A stretch of DNA of 64,000 nucleotides, taken from assembly GCA_001464895.1 (NCBI GenBank), contig LNEE01000013.1, forward strand, positions 1 through 64,000, read 5' to 3'. This DNA is from Betaproteobacteria bacterium Ga0077532. Lineage in GTDB: Bacteria; Pseudomonadota; Gammaproteobacteria; Burkholderiales; Ga0077523. The stretch's first letter is position 1. Each line of letters opens with the position of its first letter. The position numbers were made by a program, and so were the translations under genes. Shown one piece after another: positions 10,239 to 20,750 of this stretch. The notes beneath the pieces were generated by a model that worked only from the letters and a program-made list of their open reading frames with translations, made no database searches and had not been told where the DNA came from.

Positions 10239-10598
10239 ATGCCACGAGTCAAACGCGGAGTAACCGCACACGCCCGTCACAAGAAGGTTCTCGATCGCGC
10301 CAAGGGATACCGCGGCCGTCGCAGTACCGTCTATCGGATCGCAAAGCAGGCGGTCATGCGCGCAGGCCAATATGCCTACCGCGACCGTCGCAACCGCAAG
10401 CGCGATTTCCGCGCCCTGTGGATCACCCGGATCAACGCAGCAGCGCGGGAAGTTGGTCTGACCTACAGCACGTTCATGAACGGGCTGAAGAAGGCGGCAA
10501 TCGAGGTGGACCGCAAGGTGCTCGCCGACATCGCCGTGTTCGACAAGCCGGCATTCGAGCAGTTGGCGAATCAGGCAAAGGCAAGCCTGGGTCGTTGA
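10239..10598 (+). CDS. rplT: 50S ribosomal protein L20
   Basis: L20 binds 23S rRNA early in large-subunit assembly and in several bacteria also represses its own operon. The 119-residue product begins [16 protein letters not shown] and includes [18 protein letters not shown] and [16 protein letters not shown], all typical. GGAGGACAGGAG precedes the ATG. A strong terminator follows 21 bases after the stop, yet pheS begins 19 bases beyond it. Confidence 0.98.
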   Translation: MPRVKRGVTAHARHKKVLDRAKGYRGRRSTVYRIAKQAVMRAGQYAYRDRRNRKRDFRALWITRINAAAREVGLTYSTFMNGLKKAAIEVDRKVLADIAVFDKPAFEQLANQAKASLGR

Positions 10599-10619
10599 CC
10601 CGGGCAAGGCTGATCGAAG

Positions 10620-10647
10620 AAAGGAGGCCATCCGGCCTCCTTTTTTG
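10620..10647 (+). terminator. Intrinsic terminator between rplT and pheS
   Basis: AAAGGAGGCC (10620-10629) pairs with GGCCTCCTTT (10634-10643) across an ATCC loop, followed by more T. It should end or attenuate the ribosomal-protein transcript ahead of pheS. In enteric bacteria the pheST leader is attenuated by a Phe leader peptide; I see no Phe-rich leader here. Confidence 0.85.
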
Positions 10648-10665
10648 TTGTGACCAGGGGATGTC

Positions 10666-11664
10666 ATGGATGATCTCGACGGCGTCGTGGCCGAGGCACT
10701 GGAAGTGTTCGCGGCCGCGGGAGATCCGGCCTCGCTGGAACAGAGCAAGGCGCGGTATCTCGGCAAGGCCGGGCGCCTCACGGAGGCGCTGAAGTCTCTC
10801 GGGAAGCTCGATCCGGCGGAGCGCCGAGAAGCGGGTGCCCGGATCAACGCGGCGAAGGAGCAAATCGAAGGCGCCCTCGCTGCGCGACGCGATGCCCTCA
10901 TGGAGGCCGAACTCGAGGCACGCCTTCGTGGCGAGGCTGTGGATGTGACCCTGCCCGGGCGGATGCGCGCGCGGGGCAGCGTGCACCCGGTCATCCGGAC
11001 TTGGCGCCGGGTCGAGGACATCTTTCGTTCGATCGGGTTCGCTGTCGCCGATGGTCCTGAGATCGAGACCGACTGGTACAACTTCACCGCGCTGAATCAG
11101 CCCGAGAACCATCCCGCTCGCTCGATGCATGACACCTTCTACGTCGAGGGCGGTCTTCTTCTCAGGACCCACACGAGTCCGATGCAGGTGCGCTACGCCC
11201 GTACGCACGAGCCGCCCATCAAGGTGATCGCGCCGGGGCGTACCTATCGCGTCGACTCGGATGCCACGCACTCGCCGATGTTCCATCAGGTGGAGGGTCT
11301 CTGGATCGACGAGAACATCAGCTTCGCTGATCTGAAAGGCGTCTACACCGATTTCCTGCGGCGGTTTTTCGAAACCGATCAGCTCGACGTGCGGTTCCGA
11401 CCATCATTCTTCCCGTTCACCGAACCATCGGCGGAGATCGACATGGCGTTCTCATCCGGGCCTCTCAAGGGTCGCTGGCTGGAGATCTCCGGATCGGGGC
11501 AGGTACACCCGCAGGTGATCCGCAACTTCGGCCTCGACCCGGAACGCCACATTGGATTTGCGTTCGGTTCCGGTCTCGAGCGTCTCACCATGCTGCGCTA
11601 CGGCGTCGGCGACCTGCGCCTGTTCTTCGAGGGCGACGTGCGCTTCCTCGAACAGTTCGCCTGA
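10666..11664 (+). CDS. pheS: Phenylalanine--tRNA ligase alpha subunit
   Basis: PheS is the catalytic subunit of the (alpha-beta)2 phenylalanyl-tRNA synthetase. The 332-residue protein has the N-terminal coiled coil (up to about residue 85), then the class II core with motif 2 ([20 protein letters not shown]) and motif 3 ([19 protein letters not shown]). [15 protein letters not shown] is also characteristic. Length matches the family. pheT follows after 7 bases, so the two subunits are cotranscribed. Confidence 0.97.
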   Translation: MDDLDGVVAEALEVFAAAGDPASLEQSKARYLGKAGRLTEALKSLGKLDPAERREAGARINAAKEQIEGALAARRDALMEAELEARLRGEAVDVTLPGRMRARGSVHPVIRTWRRVEDIFRSIGFAVADGPEIETDWYNFTALNQPENHPARSMHDTFYVEGGLLLRTHTSPMQVRYARTHEPPIKVIAPGRTYRVDSDATHSPMFHQVEGLWIDENISFADLKGVYTDFLRRFFETDQLDVRFRPSFFPFTEPSAEIDMAFSSGPLKGRWLEISGSGQVHPQVIRNFGLDPERHIGFAFGSGLERLTMLRYGVGDLRLFFEGDVRFLEQFA

Positions 11665-11671
11665 GGCCCCC

Positions 11672-14080
11672 ATGCAATTTTCCGAGCGCTGGCTGCGCAG
11701 CATTGTCGATCCGAAGTTGAGCACCGCGGAGCTCGCCCACCTGCTCACCATGTCGGGCTTGGAGGTCGAAGCCTGTGATCCGGTGGCCCCGGACTTCGCG
11801 GGTGTCGTGGTCGCCCAGGTCCTCGATTTCGAGAAGCATCCCAATGCCGACCGCCTGAAGGTGTGTCGCGTGGATGCCGGCGGCGAGATCGTGAAGATCG
11901 TCTGCGGAGCGCCGAACGTCGTCGAAGGCATGAAGGTGCCGCTCGCGCGGGTGGGGGCGGCGCTGCCTGGCGCAGATGGGGCTGTCGTGTCGATCCAGCG
12001 CGCGACGATGCGCGGTGTCGACAGCGAAGGGATGCTCTGCTCGGCACGGGAGCTGGGCTTGTCGGACGATCACGGTGGTCTGCTCGTGCTTCGCGACGAC
12101 GCGACGGTCGGTACGGACGTGAGGGACGCTCTCGCCCTGGACGATCACGTCTTCACGGTGAAGCTCACGCCCAATCGAGCGGACTGCCTGTCAGTGCTCG
12201 GTATCGCGCGGGAAGTGGCTGCACTGACGGGGGCCGCGCTCGTGCCGCCTTCGTTGGCTCCCGTTGTGGCGACCGCCGATGTGACGCACCCGGTGCGCAT
12301 CGATTCGCCGGCGGGCTGCGGTCGTTTCACCGGGCGCATCATCCGCAACGTGAATGCGAGCGCTGCGACGCCTGACTGGATGCGCGAGCGCCTCGAGCGG
12401 GCGGGGCAGCGGTGCATATCGATCCTGGTCGACGTGACCAACTACGTGATGCTCGAGCTGGGGCGGCCGCTGCACGTGTACGACGCCGATAAGCTCCGTG
12501 GCCCCGTCGTCGTGCGTTTCGGGCGGGCGGGGGAGTCCGTCGAGTTGCTGAATGGTCAGACCGTGCCGCTCGCCGACGACGTCCTCGCCATCACCGATGA
12601 CAGCGGTCCCATCGGTCTCGCAGGGATCATGGGCGGCGAGAGCACGAAGGCCGATCTCGATACGCGCCACTGCTTTCTGGAGGCGGCCTTCTTCTTCCCC
12701 GATGCCATCGCCGGACGTGCGCGTCGCTACAACTTCGGCAGCGATGCATCCCACAGATTCGAGCGCGGTGTCGATTTCGACAACAACCTTGCCGGTATCG
12801 AGCGTGCCACGCGCCTCATCGTCGACATCTGCGGTGGGGAGCCCGGACCCGTGACAGATGTCGTGGCCGCGCTGCCCGCGCGCCCGCCGGTGAGCATGCG
12901 GATTGCGCGCGCCCAGAAGATCATTGGCGTGCCGATTCCTGCCGACGAGATGGCAGAGATCTTCTCCCGTCTCGGGTTGGTCGCCACGCGTACCGGGAGC
13001 GGTGTGGACGAAGCTTTTGTCGTGACGCCGCCGAGCTACCGGTTCGACCTCGTGATCGAAGAGGATCTCATCGAGGAGGTCGCCCGGGTGCATGGGTTCG
13101 AGCGGATCCCGACGGTGCCTCCGCGAGCGCCAGCGTCGATGCAAGCCCTGCCCGAGGCTATTCGGTCTCTCCACGAGATCCGGGATCGCATGGCCGATCT
13201 CGGATACCACGAGACGATCAACTTCAGTTTCGTGGACGCCGCCTGGGAGGCCGATCTTGCGGGGTCGTCCAATCCGATCCGGGTGCTCAATCCGATCGCG
13301 AGTCAGATGTCGGTGATGCGCACGACTCTGCTCGGTGGATTGCTGTCGGCGATCCGCTACAACGCGAACCGCAAGCTCCCGCGCGTGCGGGTGTTCGAGG
13401 TCGGGCGCGTTTTCCTGCGGGACCCTTCTGCGCAGGACGGTCCTTTGAGCGTTGCCGGACTGACGCAGCCGATGCGCGTCGCAGGCGCTGCCTGGGGGGC
13501 GGTTGTCGATGAGCAGTGGGGCGTGCCTGCCCGCCACGTGGACTTCCACGACGCCAAGGGCGACGTGGAGTCGTTGCTCGCACCGATTTCCGCCAGATTC
13601 GAAGCGGCGGTACATCCCGCGTTGCACCCTGGACGTTCAGCGCGGATCGTCATCGCCGGCCGGTCGGCGGGGTGGATCGGCGAACTGCATCCGCGTTGGC
13701 AGCAGTCGTTCGGCATTCCATCGCCTGTCGTCCTGTTCGAACTCGATGCGGAGCCACTGCAGGCGCGCGGACTTCCTGCGTTGGAGGAGATCTCCAAACT
13801 GCCGGGTCTGCGCCGCGACGTCGCGGTCCTCGTGGACGAGCACATCCCGGCCGGTGCGATGCTGGACAGGCTTCGCGAAGGCCTTCCGGCAATCGTCGAG
13901 ACCGTCGAGGTTTTTGACGTATATCGCGGAAAAGGCGTGGAAAATGGGAAACGCAGTCTTGCCTTCCGGGTGCTGATGCAAGATACTCGGCGCACGCTTA
14001 CCGATGCGGATGCAGACGAAGTTGTCGCCACCGCGCTGTCTTTGCTCGAACAGTCGTTCGGCGCCAAGTTGAGGACGTAG
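11672..14080 (+). CDS. pheT: Phenylalanine--tRNA ligase beta subunit
   Basis: PheT provides tRNA binding and editing for phenylalanyl-tRNA synthetase. I set the start at ATG 11672, where the family N-terminus [14 protein letters not shown] begins, giving 802 residues; an open frame extends further upstream through pheS but is not homologous. Visible parts: the tRNA-binding OB domain ([20 protein letters not shown]), the B3/B4 editing region ([13 protein letters not shown]), the B5 domain, a catalytic-like core and the C-terminal anticodon-binding (ferredoxin-fold) domain ending in the [13 protein letters not shown] region. It is followed 10 bases later by ihfA, the classic order. Confidence 0.97.
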   Translation: MQFSERWLRSIVDPKLSTAELAHLLTMSGLEVEACDPVAPDFAGVVVAQVLDFEKHPNADRLKVCRVDAGGEIVKIVCGAPNVVEGMKVPLARVGAALPGADGAVVSIQRATMRGVDSEGMLCSARELGLSDDHGGLLVLRDDATVGTDVRDALALDDHVFTVKLTPNRADCLSVLGIAREVAALTGAALVPPSLAPVVATADVTHPVRIDSPAGCGRFTGRIIRNVNASAATPDWMRERLERAGQRCISILVDVTNYVMLELGRPLHVYDADKLRGPVVVRFGRAGESVELLNGQTVPLADDVLAITDDSGPIGLAGIMGGESTKADLDTRHCFLEAAFFFPDAIAGRARRYNFGSDASHRFERGVDFDNNLAGIERATRLIVDICGGEPGPVTDVVAALPARPPVSMRIARAQKIIGVPIPADEMAEIFSRLGLVATRTGSGVDEAFVVTPPSYRFDLVIEEDLIEEVARVHGFERIPTVPPRAPASMQALPEAIRSLHEIRDRMADLGYHETINFSFVDAAWEADLAGSSNPIRVLNPIASQMSVMRTTLLGGLLSAIRYNANRKLPRVRVFEVGRVFLRDPSAQDGPLSVAGLTQPMRVAGAAWGAVVDEQWGVPARHVDFHDAKGDVESLLAPISARFEAAVHPALHPGRSARIVIAGRSAGWIGELHPRWQQSFGIPSPVVLFELDAEPLQARGLPALEEISKLPGLRRDVAVLVDEHIPAGAMLDRLREGLPAIVETVEVFDVYRGKGVENGKRSLAFRVLMQDTRRTLTDADADEVVATALSLLEQSFGAKLRT

Positions 14081-14090
14081 AGGCCGCAGC

Positions 14091-14393
14091 ATGACCCTTA
14101 CCAAGGCGGAGCTCGCCGACCTGTTGTTCGAGAAAGTCGGGCTTAACAAGCGTGAAGCGAAGGACATGGTGGAGACCTTCTTCGAGGAAGTACGTATCGC
14201 ACTCGAGAACGGAGATGGCGTGAAACTGTCCGGCTTCGGAAATTTCCAGTTGCGAGACAAGCCGCAACGTCCCGGACGCAATCCCAAGACCGGCGAAGAG
14301 ATTCCGATCACCGCCCGCCGTGTGGTCACATTCCACGCGAGCCAGAAGCTGAAGGCCATGGTTGAGAAGAACTACCATGGAAACGCCGAGTAA
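14091..14393 (+). CDS. ihfA: Integration host factor alpha subunit
   Basis: IhfA pairs with IhfB to bind and sharply bend DNA in replication, recombination and transcription. The 100-residue protein has the HU/IHF fold with [20 protein letters not shown] at the start and the DNA-intercalating arm motif [18 protein letters not shown]. Position directly after pheT is conserved in beta- and gammaproteobacteria. Its 3' end overlaps the following merR-type gene by 17 bases. Confidence 0.97.
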   Translation: MTLTKAELADLLFEKVGLNKREAKDMVETFFEEVRIALENGDGVKLSGFGNFQLRDKPQRPGRNPKTGEEIPITARRVVTFHASQKLKAMVEKNYHGNAE

Positions 14394-14763
14394 CGACTCC
14401 CGCATCGTCCTCCCGCCCATCCCCGCCAAGCGCTATTTCACCATTGGTGAAGTGAGCGAGTTGTGCGGGGTGAAGCCCCATGTGCTTCGGTACTGGGAGC
14501 AGGAGTTCACCCAGCTGAAACCGGTTAAGCGGCGGGGAAATCGGCGCTACTACCAGCACCATGAAGTCCTGCTGATTCGTCGCATCCGCGAGCTGCTGTA
14601 CGAGGAGGGCTTCACGATCAGCGGTGCTCGACATCGTCTTGATCTGGGGCTGGGCGAGCCGGCTCGAAACGAGGCGCCCGCCTCGACGGCTGCGCCTTCC
14701 GGCGTGGATACCGCAGACCTTCGCCGCGCGATCGGCGACATCATCGCCATCCTCGACGCCTGA
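14377..14763 (+). CDS. MerR-family transcriptional regulator
   Basis: A 128-residue MerR-type regulator. The helix-turn-helix and wing are clear: [20 protein letters not shown], then [21 protein letters not shown] short coiled-coil dimerisation helix follows. There are no Cys residues in the short C-terminus beyond the winged helix, so it is unlikely to sense metal or redox. This ihfA-adjacent MerR protein is widespread in proteobacteria and its targets are not established to my knowledge. ATG 14377 overlaps the end of ihfA, which favours cotranscription. Confidence 0.93.
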   Translation: METPSNDSRIVLPPIPAKRYFTIGEVSELCGVKPHVLRYWEQEFTQLKPVKRRGNRRYYQHHEVLLIRRIRELLYEEGFTISGARHRLDLGLGEPARNEAPASTAAPSGVDTADLRRAIGDIIAILDA

Positions 14764-15012
14764 CAATCTGTAGGTTCGCAATTGCGATCGTCGCAGGGTC
14801 CATTCCGAGTCGGCATGCCGCGTGTTCCGACGTCGCAGTGAATCTGGCATCGCATCGAACTGGCGAGTCGCCGTGTCCCTGCCTAGAGCGTGCGGTTGAG
14901 TACGACGTTCGAATGCGCACAACGATCGGCCCCGTTTTCACTCTCGCAATGCCTCGTTGCACGCCGCTTCTCGTTGCCCGGGGCGGGGTCGCTCCGATAT
15001 ACTTCGAGACTT

Positions 15013-15089
<77 letters not shown>

Positions 15090-15090
15090 C

Positions 15091-15190
15091 GGTTTTGAGA
15101 TCTTGGTTTCGAGATCACAGTTTCGAAATCTTGATTTTTCTGATCTTAGTTTTTCAGATTCGAAGATTCGAAGTTTCCGAGATCCGAATC
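15091..15190. repeat. AT-rich degenerate 14-15-bp tandem repeat after tRNA-Pro
   Basis: Successive units GTTTTGAGATCTTG, GTTTCGAGATCACA, GTTTCGAAATCTTG, ATTTTTCTGATCTTA and GTTTTTCAGATTCGA share the pattern GTTTCGAGATCTTG. Related fragments continue to about 15190. The composition is far more AT-rich than the surroundings. Nothing is recognised in the remaining bases up to surE at 15378. Confidence 0.6.
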
Positions 15191-15377
15191 ATTCCAGGAA
15201 AGTCCAACAACGCGCGCTTCGCATCCAGTCCGGTAGCCGCTGGTTGCATCAGCGTCGACTGCCCGGCGGACAGGCCCTGGAGCAACGCGTTGCCGCGCAC
15301 GAGCGATGTGATGCGCCCGTCACGCGGTGCCCACTGGCTGGCTGTCGAGCGTAGTGCTTCGATCGTGGGTCACCCCA

Positions 15378-16121
15378 ATGCGGATTCTGCTGAGTAACGA
15401 TGACGGGTACTTCGCGCCAGGCCTGCAGGCACTGGCCGATGCGCTGGCCCTGCTCGGGGAGGTGATCGTCGTCGCACCCGAACGCGATCGCTCGGGCGCC
15501 AGCAACTCCCTCACTCTCGACCGCCCACTCACCGTCAGGCGGTCCCATCTCGGTTATCACTACGTGAACGGCACGCCCACGGACTGTGTGCACCTCGCCG
15601 TCACGGGGCTTCTCGATCAGCTTCCGGACATTGTCGTCTCAGGCATCAATCACGGGGCGAACATGGGCGACGACACCATCTATTCGGGTACGGTCGCCGC
15701 CGCCACCGAAGGTTTTCTCCTCGGTATCCCGTCGATCGCGGTCTCCCTCGCGGGGCGCCGGGATGGAAACTTCGCCGCGGCCGGCCGCGTGGCAGCGCAC
15801 TTGGTGCAACGTTGCATCGAAAGTCCTCCGGCCGGGCCGTTCCTGTTGAACGTGAATGTGCCGGACATGCCTTTCGATCAGATCAGCGGCACGGAGATCA
15901 CGCGCTTGGGCAAGCGCCACAAGGCGGAGGGTGTGGTGCGGACCACGAATCCGCGAGGCGACACCGTCTACTGGGTGGGTGCTGCCGGGGATGCTGCCGA
16001 GGCCGGGCCTGGTACCGACTTCCATGCAGTGGCGCAGGGGCGCGTGTCGATCACGCCGCTCCAGATGGATCTCACGCACTTCGAGCAGCTCGATCTCGTT
16101 CGAGCCTGGCTCGGCGCCTGA
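15378..16121 (+). CDS. surE: 5'/3'-nucleotidase SurE
   Basis: SurE is a metal-dependent phosphatase that hydrolyses nucleoside 5'- and 3'-monophosphates, linked to stationary-phase survival. The 247-residue protein starts [15 protein letters not shown], with the metal-binding DD pair and later the [22 protein letters not shown] and [11 protein letters not shown] motifs, all family hallmarks. ATG 15378 is chosen because the family begins exactly there; an upstream in-frame start at 15327 adds non-homologous residues. pcm follows after 14 bases. Confidence 0.97.
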   Translation: MRILLSNDDGYFAPGLQALADALALLGEVIVVAPERDRSGASNSLTLDRPLTVRRSHLGYHYVNGTPTDCVHLAVTGLLDQLPDIVVSGINHGANMGDDTIYSGTVAAATEGFLLGIPSIAVSLAGRRDGNFAAAGRVAAHLVQRCIESPPAGPFLLNVNVPDMPFDQISGTEITRLGKRHKAEGVVRTTNPRGDTVYWVGAAGDAAEAGPGTDFHAVAQGRVSITPLQMDLTHFEQLDLVRAWLGA

Positions 16122-16135
16122 GTCTCCGCGACGTG

Positions 16136-16795
16136 ATGGACTCCCGTCACATCGGTATCGGCATGACGTCGCAGCGCACGCGGATGCGCATGGTGGAGCG
16201 TCTGCGCGAGCAGGGCATCCGGGACGAGACCGTGCTCGCGGCGATGGGTGAGGTACCCCGTCACATCTTCATCGATGAAGCCCTCGCGAGCCGCGCCTAC
16301 GAGGATCTCTCGTTGCCGATCGGATTCGGGCAGACGATCTCTGCACCGCTCACTGTCGCGCGCATGCTCGAACTGGCACGCGGCGGGCGCACGCCGATGA
16401 AGGCCCTCGAGATCGGGACGGGCTGTGGCTACCAGGCTGCCGTCCTCGCGCGCATCGCCAAGGAGGTCTTCTCCGTCGAGCGAATCGCCGCATTGCTCGG
16501 ACGCGCGCGCCGCAGCCTTCGCGAGCTGCGGACCGGCAACGTCAAGCTGAAGCACGCCGACGGCAACTTCGGACTCCCGGATCTGGCGCCCTTCGATCTC
16601 ATCGTGATGGCGGCGGCCGCGCCGGAAGTACCCGAAGCACTCACCGCGCAACTCGACGTGGGGGGGCGTCTGGTGATGCCCATCGGGACGCGGGAGCAAC
16701 GGCTGGTGCTGATCGAGCGTACCGACAAGGGTCTGGTGGAAACGCGCCTGGAGGACGTCCATTTCGTGCCGCTCCTGCCAGGCACCCGGGTGTGA
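16136..16795 (+). CDS. pcm: Protein-L-isoaspartate O-methyltransferase
   Basis: Pcm repairs age-damaged isoaspartyl residues using S-adenosylmethionine. The 219-residue protein contains the SAM-binding [15 protein letters not shown] and the preceding [16 protein letters not shown], which together define the family; GGRLVMPIG is near the C-terminus. The codon used as start (16136) may be replaced by ATG 16163 (MTSQRTRM), nearer to the common family start. The last codon overlaps the GTG of nlpD. The surE-pcm-nlpD order is conserved. Confidence 0.96.
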   Translation: MDSRHIGIGMTSQRTRMRMVERLREQGIRDETVLAAMGEVPRHIFIDEALASRAYEDLSLPIGFGQTISAPLTVARMLELARGGRTPMKALEIGTGCGYQAAVLARIAKEVFSVERIAALLGRARRSLRELRTGNVKLKHADGNFGLPDLAPFDLIVMAAAAPEVPEALTAQLDVGGRLVMPIGTREQRLVLIERTDKGLVETRLEDVHFVPLLPGTRV

Positions 16796-17775
16796 GGCGG
16801 CGTTTCCCGATCCGTGGCGTCCTTGCGGCGCTGCTCCTGACCATCGGCGGCTGTGCGTTCATCGAACAGCAACCCGTCGCTGTCACGACGGCAGAGGGTG
16901 CAAAAGCCCTGGATCCATCTTCTACAAGGATCACCCGTCGGCGTGGGGATGAGCGTCCCGATGCCTACGTGGTCCAGCGTGGCGACACCCTCTATGCGAT
17001 CGCCCTGGATTTCGGTTTCGACTATCGCGAGCTCGCCGCCTGGAACGAATTGGCGGATCCCTCGCGGATCCTTGTCGGGCAGAGGCTTCGCTTCACGCCG
17101 CCGCAGAAGGATGTCGCGCCGGAAGTGAAGGCGTTGCCCGCGGCAGCGGTCGTCGCAGCCGAGCCGCTCGGGCAGCCGGCCACCCCGGGGGAGCCGACGG
17201 CCGAAGGTGGCGCGCCGACCGGCAAGGTGCCGGTGCTGTCGGAGCCCCGCGCAACAACTGTCCCCTACACCGACCAGGCGCTGGCCAAGGCATCACCGGT
17301 CGTGGCGGCGCCAGCCACGACCAAGACTCCGCAGGTGCCAGTGCCTTCCGTGGCGTCGCCAGTCTCGCCCTCGGCGCCGGACAAGCAAGCCCCCGAGGAC
17401 GACGAAGCCCTCGAGTGGGGCTGGCCTGTCCGGGGAGATCTTCTTTATCGCTTCGGTGATACCGGACGTCTCAAGGGCATCGGGATCGGTGGTCGCATGG
17501 GACAGCCGGTGTCCGCCGCGGCTACCGGCAAGGTGGTCTACAGCGGCACCGGACTGCGTGGCTACGGCAGGCTGGTCATCGTGAAACACAATGAGACCTA
17601 CCTGTCGGTGTATGCCCACAACAGCGCGTTGGCGGTGAAGGAGGGCGACCTCGTGAAGCGCGGGCAGCGCATTGCGGACATGGGAGACACCGATGCCTCG
17701 CGGGTCTCGCTGCACTTCGAGGTCCGCCGGTTCGGCCGACCCATCGATCCGCTCGGACGCCTGCCGTCGCCCTGA
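16792..17775 (+). CDS. nlpD: NlpD-like lipoprotein with LysM and degenerate LytM domain
   Basis: NlpD activates cell-wall amidases at the septum from the outer membrane. The 327-residue product begins with a basic stretch, a hydrophobic helix and a lipobox ending TIGGC (Cys at about residue 22). A LysM domain follows (about 55-100, [16 protein letters not shown]), then a Pro/Ala-rich linker, and a C-terminal peptidase-M23 (LytM) fold from about 220. The zinc ligands of active LytM enzymes are absent: [12 protein letters not shown] replaces the HxxxD region and VSLHFEVR the HxH. That fits a non-catalytic activator. The GTG start overlaps the pcm stop. rpoS, the usual next gene, is not present here. 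Confidence 0.92.
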   Translation: MRRRFPIRGVLAALLLTIGGCAFIEQQPVAVTTAEGAKALDPSSTRITRRRGDERPDAYVVQRGDTLYAIALDFGFDYRELAAWNELADPSRILVGQRLRFTPPQKDVAPEVKALPAAAVVAAEPLGQPATPGEPTAEGGAPTGKVPVLSEPRATTVPYTDQALAKASPVVAAPATTKTPQVPVPSVASPVSPSAPDKQAPEDDEALEWGWPVRGDLLYRFGDTGRLKGIGIGGRMGQPVSAAATGKVVYSGTGLRGYGRLVIVKHNETYLSVYAHNSALAVKEGDLVKRGQRIADMGDTDASRVSLHFEVRRFGRPIDPLGRLPSP

Positions 17776-17803
17776 ATCGCATCAAGCGTCCCGCGGCGTG
17801 TGC

Positions 17804-19783
17804 TCAGTCGAGTCGCAGCTCCCGCACGGCCCGCTTGAGATTCGAGAGATCGTCCGGACGCGAACCTTCCTCGTAGCGCAGTCGCGCGTAGAGGGCTGCA
17901 ATTGCGCGGATCGATGTCGCATGACGCGGCAGTGCTGCCGATGCCCGGATGGCGAAGGCCCGCGGCCCTTCGTTCGATGCGCGGGCGACACCGTGCTTCG
18001 CCAGCTTCTGCGAGAACGCCTGCCATAGCAGCCAGGCAGGGTCCGCCGGGGCAGATCGTGTGTGGCGCAGCGCGATCAACGCAAGTATCGCGACGACAAT
18101 GCCGGTCGCCGCGACGAGCGCGGTCGAGATGCCTCTCCATGAGACATGGCCACCGGCGAACCGAGACATCATGTTCATCTGTCGCTCGGGCGAGTAGTCG
18201 AGCACCCACTGGTTCCAGCCATTCGCCACCATGTCCATGGCAAATCTCAGATCCTTGATCCAGTCGTTGTCCACCTGACCGAGCAGTGGGACGGCGCCAA
18301 CACCCGGGAGCGCCGCCGCGGCACCGCGCTCGATACGCAGGGGCGAGACGGCTGCGGTGGGATCGACGCGGATCCATCCTCGACCCTCGAACCAGACCTC
18401 GGCCCACGCGTGAGCGTCCGACTGACGGACGATGAGGTACTTGCCGACCGGATTCAGCGTGCCTCCCTGATAACCCGTGACGACTCGCGTCGGGACACCC
18501 GCGGCGCGCATGAGGAACGCGAAGGCGGCCGCATAGTGTTCGCAGAAGCCGCGGCGCGTGACGAAGAGAAAGTCGTCGACGGCGTGCCCGGCGGCCGCAG
18601 GCGGCGTGAGCGTGTAGACGAAGGGTTGCTCACGGAACATCGTGAGGGCCCGCTGCACCAGTTGCTCCGGCGTGAGGCCCTCCTGGCGCCATGTTTCGGC
18701 GAGCTGTCGGCTGCGTGGGTTGAAGCTGGCCGGTAGCTGGAGTGCCCGTTCGAGCAGGCCCGGAACTTCATATCGTCCGAGCCGATAGCTCGGGAAGGAA
18801 GTCACTTCGTAGCGCATGCGTTCCCGCACCGGTCGGGCTGCGCGCAACTGTAGATCGAGCGTCAGGTAGCTGGAAGTCGGTGCGCCGCCGGGCATGTCGA
18901 GCGCGAACAGCCAGCGCATGTCGTGGGCTTCGAGCGTGATCGTCTGGCGGATCGGCGTGCCACCGATCTCCAGCTCTGCCTGACCCACGAGATCGGTGCC
19001 GGGGGCCCGCCAGGTACGGCCATCGAAATCCCAAAGCACCGGTCCACGCCAGTACAGCGTGTCCGCCTTCGGAGGCGTCGCGCCGAACTCCACGCGGAAG
19101 GCCACCGCGTCCGAGAGGCTCAGGCTCGACAGGCTCCCCGGCGACATCGCGTCCGAGAGTCCGGAAAGACCTCCCGCGCCGGCTTGCGGAAGCGCCCAGA
19201 GCGGTCCCTGGACGCGCGGAAAGAGCAGGAACAGGACGAGCATCAGCGGGGCCGCCTGCGCGAGCAGCAGGGCGGACTCGCGCAGGAGTCCGGTCACCCG
19301 CGGTTGGCCCGCGCGCTGGATGGCGAGGAGGTTCGCCGTGATGGCCCAGACGCATCCGAGGAGGTACGCGCCCATCGGGATCGACTGCGAATACAGGAAG
19401 TTGGTGATGACGGTGAAGTACGCGAGGAACACGAGCACCATCGCGTCCCGGGTGTCGCGCATCTCCATCAGTTTCAGGCACAGCATCAGGATGAGCAGCG
19501 CCACCGCGGCATCCCGTCCGAAGATCACGCCGTAGGACATCCACGTCCCGAGAGCCGCGAAGAGCGTCAGGACCGCCAGCATCCACGTCCGCGGGAGCCG
19601 TTGGCCGCGCCACGCGATCCACGTCCGGAGGATCATCGCGGCGGCGGCCAGTATCACCATCCAGAGCGGGATCCGGACGGCATGCGGTGCGAGGACGAGC
19701 GAAAGGCTCGCCGTCAGCCCGGTGATCCGGTCAGGCGACAGCGTGACGACGCGATCGCGTCCGGCGCGCTTAGCGCTGGCCAT
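17804..19783 (-). CDS. TgpA-like membrane transglutaminase (DUF3488 family)
   Basis: A 659-residue inner-membrane protein. Several hydrophobic helices occupy the first 180 or so residues (for example IPLWMVILAAAAMIL and LLLAQAAPLMLVLFLLF). A periplasmic transglutaminase-like domain follows, with the Cys-His-Asp triad in RRGFCEHYAAAFAFLMRAAG, DAHAWAEVWFEG and IRVDPTAAV. A further membrane helix (ALVAATGIVVAILALIAL) and a cytoplasmic tail end the protein. TgpA of Pseudomonas is the studied relative; its substrate is unknown. ATG 19783 is preferred over TTG 19792. It overlaps the end of the DUF58 gene by 14 bases, as in the known moxR-DUF58-tgpA operons. Confidence 0.93.
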   Translation of the reverse strand: MASAKRAGRDRVVTLSPDRITGLTASLSLVLAPHAVRIPLWMVILAAAAMILRTWIAWRGQRLPRTWMLAVLTLFAALGTWMSYGVIFGRDAAVALLILMLCLKLMEMRDTRDAMVLVFLAYFTVITNFLYSQSIPMGAYLLGCVWAITANLLAIQRAGQPRVTGLLRESALLLAQAAPLMLVLFLLFPRVQGPLWALPQAGAGGLSGLSDAMSPGSLSSLSLSDAVAFRVEFGATPPKADTLYWRGPVLWDFDGRTWRAPGTDLVGQAELEIGGTPIRQTITLEAHDMRWLFALDMPGGAPTSSYLTLDLQLRAARPVRERMRYEVTSFPSYRLGRYEVPGLLERALQLPASFNPRSRQLAETWRQEGLTPEQLVQRALTMFREQPFVYTLTPPAAAGHAVDDFLFVTRRGFCEHYAAAFAFLMRAAGVPTRVVTGYQGGTLNPVGKYLIVRQSDAHAWAEVWFEGRGWIRVDPTAAVSPLRIERGAAAALPGVGAVPLLGQVDNDWIKDLRFAMDMVANGWNQWVLDYSPERQMNMMSRFAGGHVSWRGISTALVAATGIVVAILALIALRHTRSAPADPAWLLWQAFSQKLAKHGVARASNEGPRAFAIRASAALPRHATSIRAIAALYARLRYEEGSRPDDLSNLKRAVRELRLD

Positions 19784-20750
19784 GGAGGGCAAGCGCCTCG
19801 AGGCACCGGCTGCGGTGCGCAGGCCCGATACCGGGCGGGATGTCCCGGCCTGGCAGGCTGACCGCGTAGCGCACCCGTGCCTCTTCCGCAGCGGTCACCC
19901 AGGCCGTGAGGCGGGACAGCGCGCGCTCGAGGCCGAGTTCGTGCGGTACGGCAGCGAGATCGAGATGGATCGTCGCCCCGCCTTCTCCGCCCGAGAACTG
20001 CTTTGTCAGCACCGCGTCGGCACGTGCCATGGCCTTCCAGGCGATCCGGGCGGGTGCGTCCCCCGGCTGATAGTCGCGGACGCCGGAGAACTCGTCCTCG
20101 CCGATCCGGGTGCGGCCACCGTTCCCGGGCCGCCCTGGGGATGCGGGGAGCGGCGGTGGCGAGGCCTCGGGTTTCGGATACACCACGGTGTTCATGTCGA
20201 GCACCGCGTAGGACCAGGCGCGGAAGAGTCCGAGCGGATAGATCGTTGCGATCCGTACCCGCGCGGCGCGGACCCGGCCCCTTGCCGAGACCGGGACGTC
20301 CAGGGTCGCGACCACCTCGTCGCGTGCTGGCACATCGAGATGCAGCGGCGTTGCACCCTCCATCCAGAGGCCCACGCTGCCACGGGTGAGCGTGCTCGAG
20401 TTGGCGATCCGGATGCGCCACGTGATCTGGCCACCGGCGAACGCGGGGCTGGCGCGGCCCGGCGTCACCTCGAGCCCCGCGAGGTTGCGCCACGTGTGGA
20501 GCATGCCTACCACGCCGAGCCCGGCGAGCAGGAACGTCAGCACGTAGCCGAGACCGAGGTTGTAGTTGATGGAACCGGCCAGCATCAGCGCCAGCGTGGC
20601 ACCCAGGGCGAGGCCGGCACGCGTCGGCACGATGTAGATGCTGCGCCGGGTGAGCGTGACCCGCGTGTGCGGTGTGCTGCGGGACGCCGTGCGCGGGGAG
20701 CGGGTGAACAGGGCGCGCGCCCGGAGCGTGGCCACCTCAGGGAACGGCAA
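19770..20750 (-). CDS. DUF58 domain protein
   Basis: A 326-residue membrane-anchored protein. Two adjacent hydrophobic segments lie at about 45-85 (GLALGATLALMLAGS and VLTFLLAGLGVVGML). The C-terminal DUF58 signature is FSGVRDYQPGDAPARIAWKA. DUF58 resembles a von Willebrand A-type fold and in operons like this partners a MoxR ATPase, which is thought to act on it as a chaperone. The biochemical role is not established. Its 5' end overlaps the end of moxR by 14 bases. Confidence 0.93.
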   Translation of the reverse strand: MPFPEVATLRARALFTRSPRTASRSTPHTRVTLTRRSIYIVPTRAGLALGATLALMLAGSINYNLGLGYVLTFLLAGLGVVGMLHTWRNLAGLEVTPGRASPAFAGGQITWRIRIANSSTLTRGSVGLWMEGATPLHLDVPARDEVVATLDVPVSARGRVRAARVRIATIYPLGLFRAWSYAVLDMNTVVYPKPEASPPPLPASPGRPGNGGRTRIGEDEFSGVRDYQPGDAPARIAWKAMARADAVLTKQFSGGEGGATIHLDLAAVPHELGLERALSRLTAWVTAAEEARVRYAVSLPGRDIPPGIGPAHRSRCLEALALHGQR

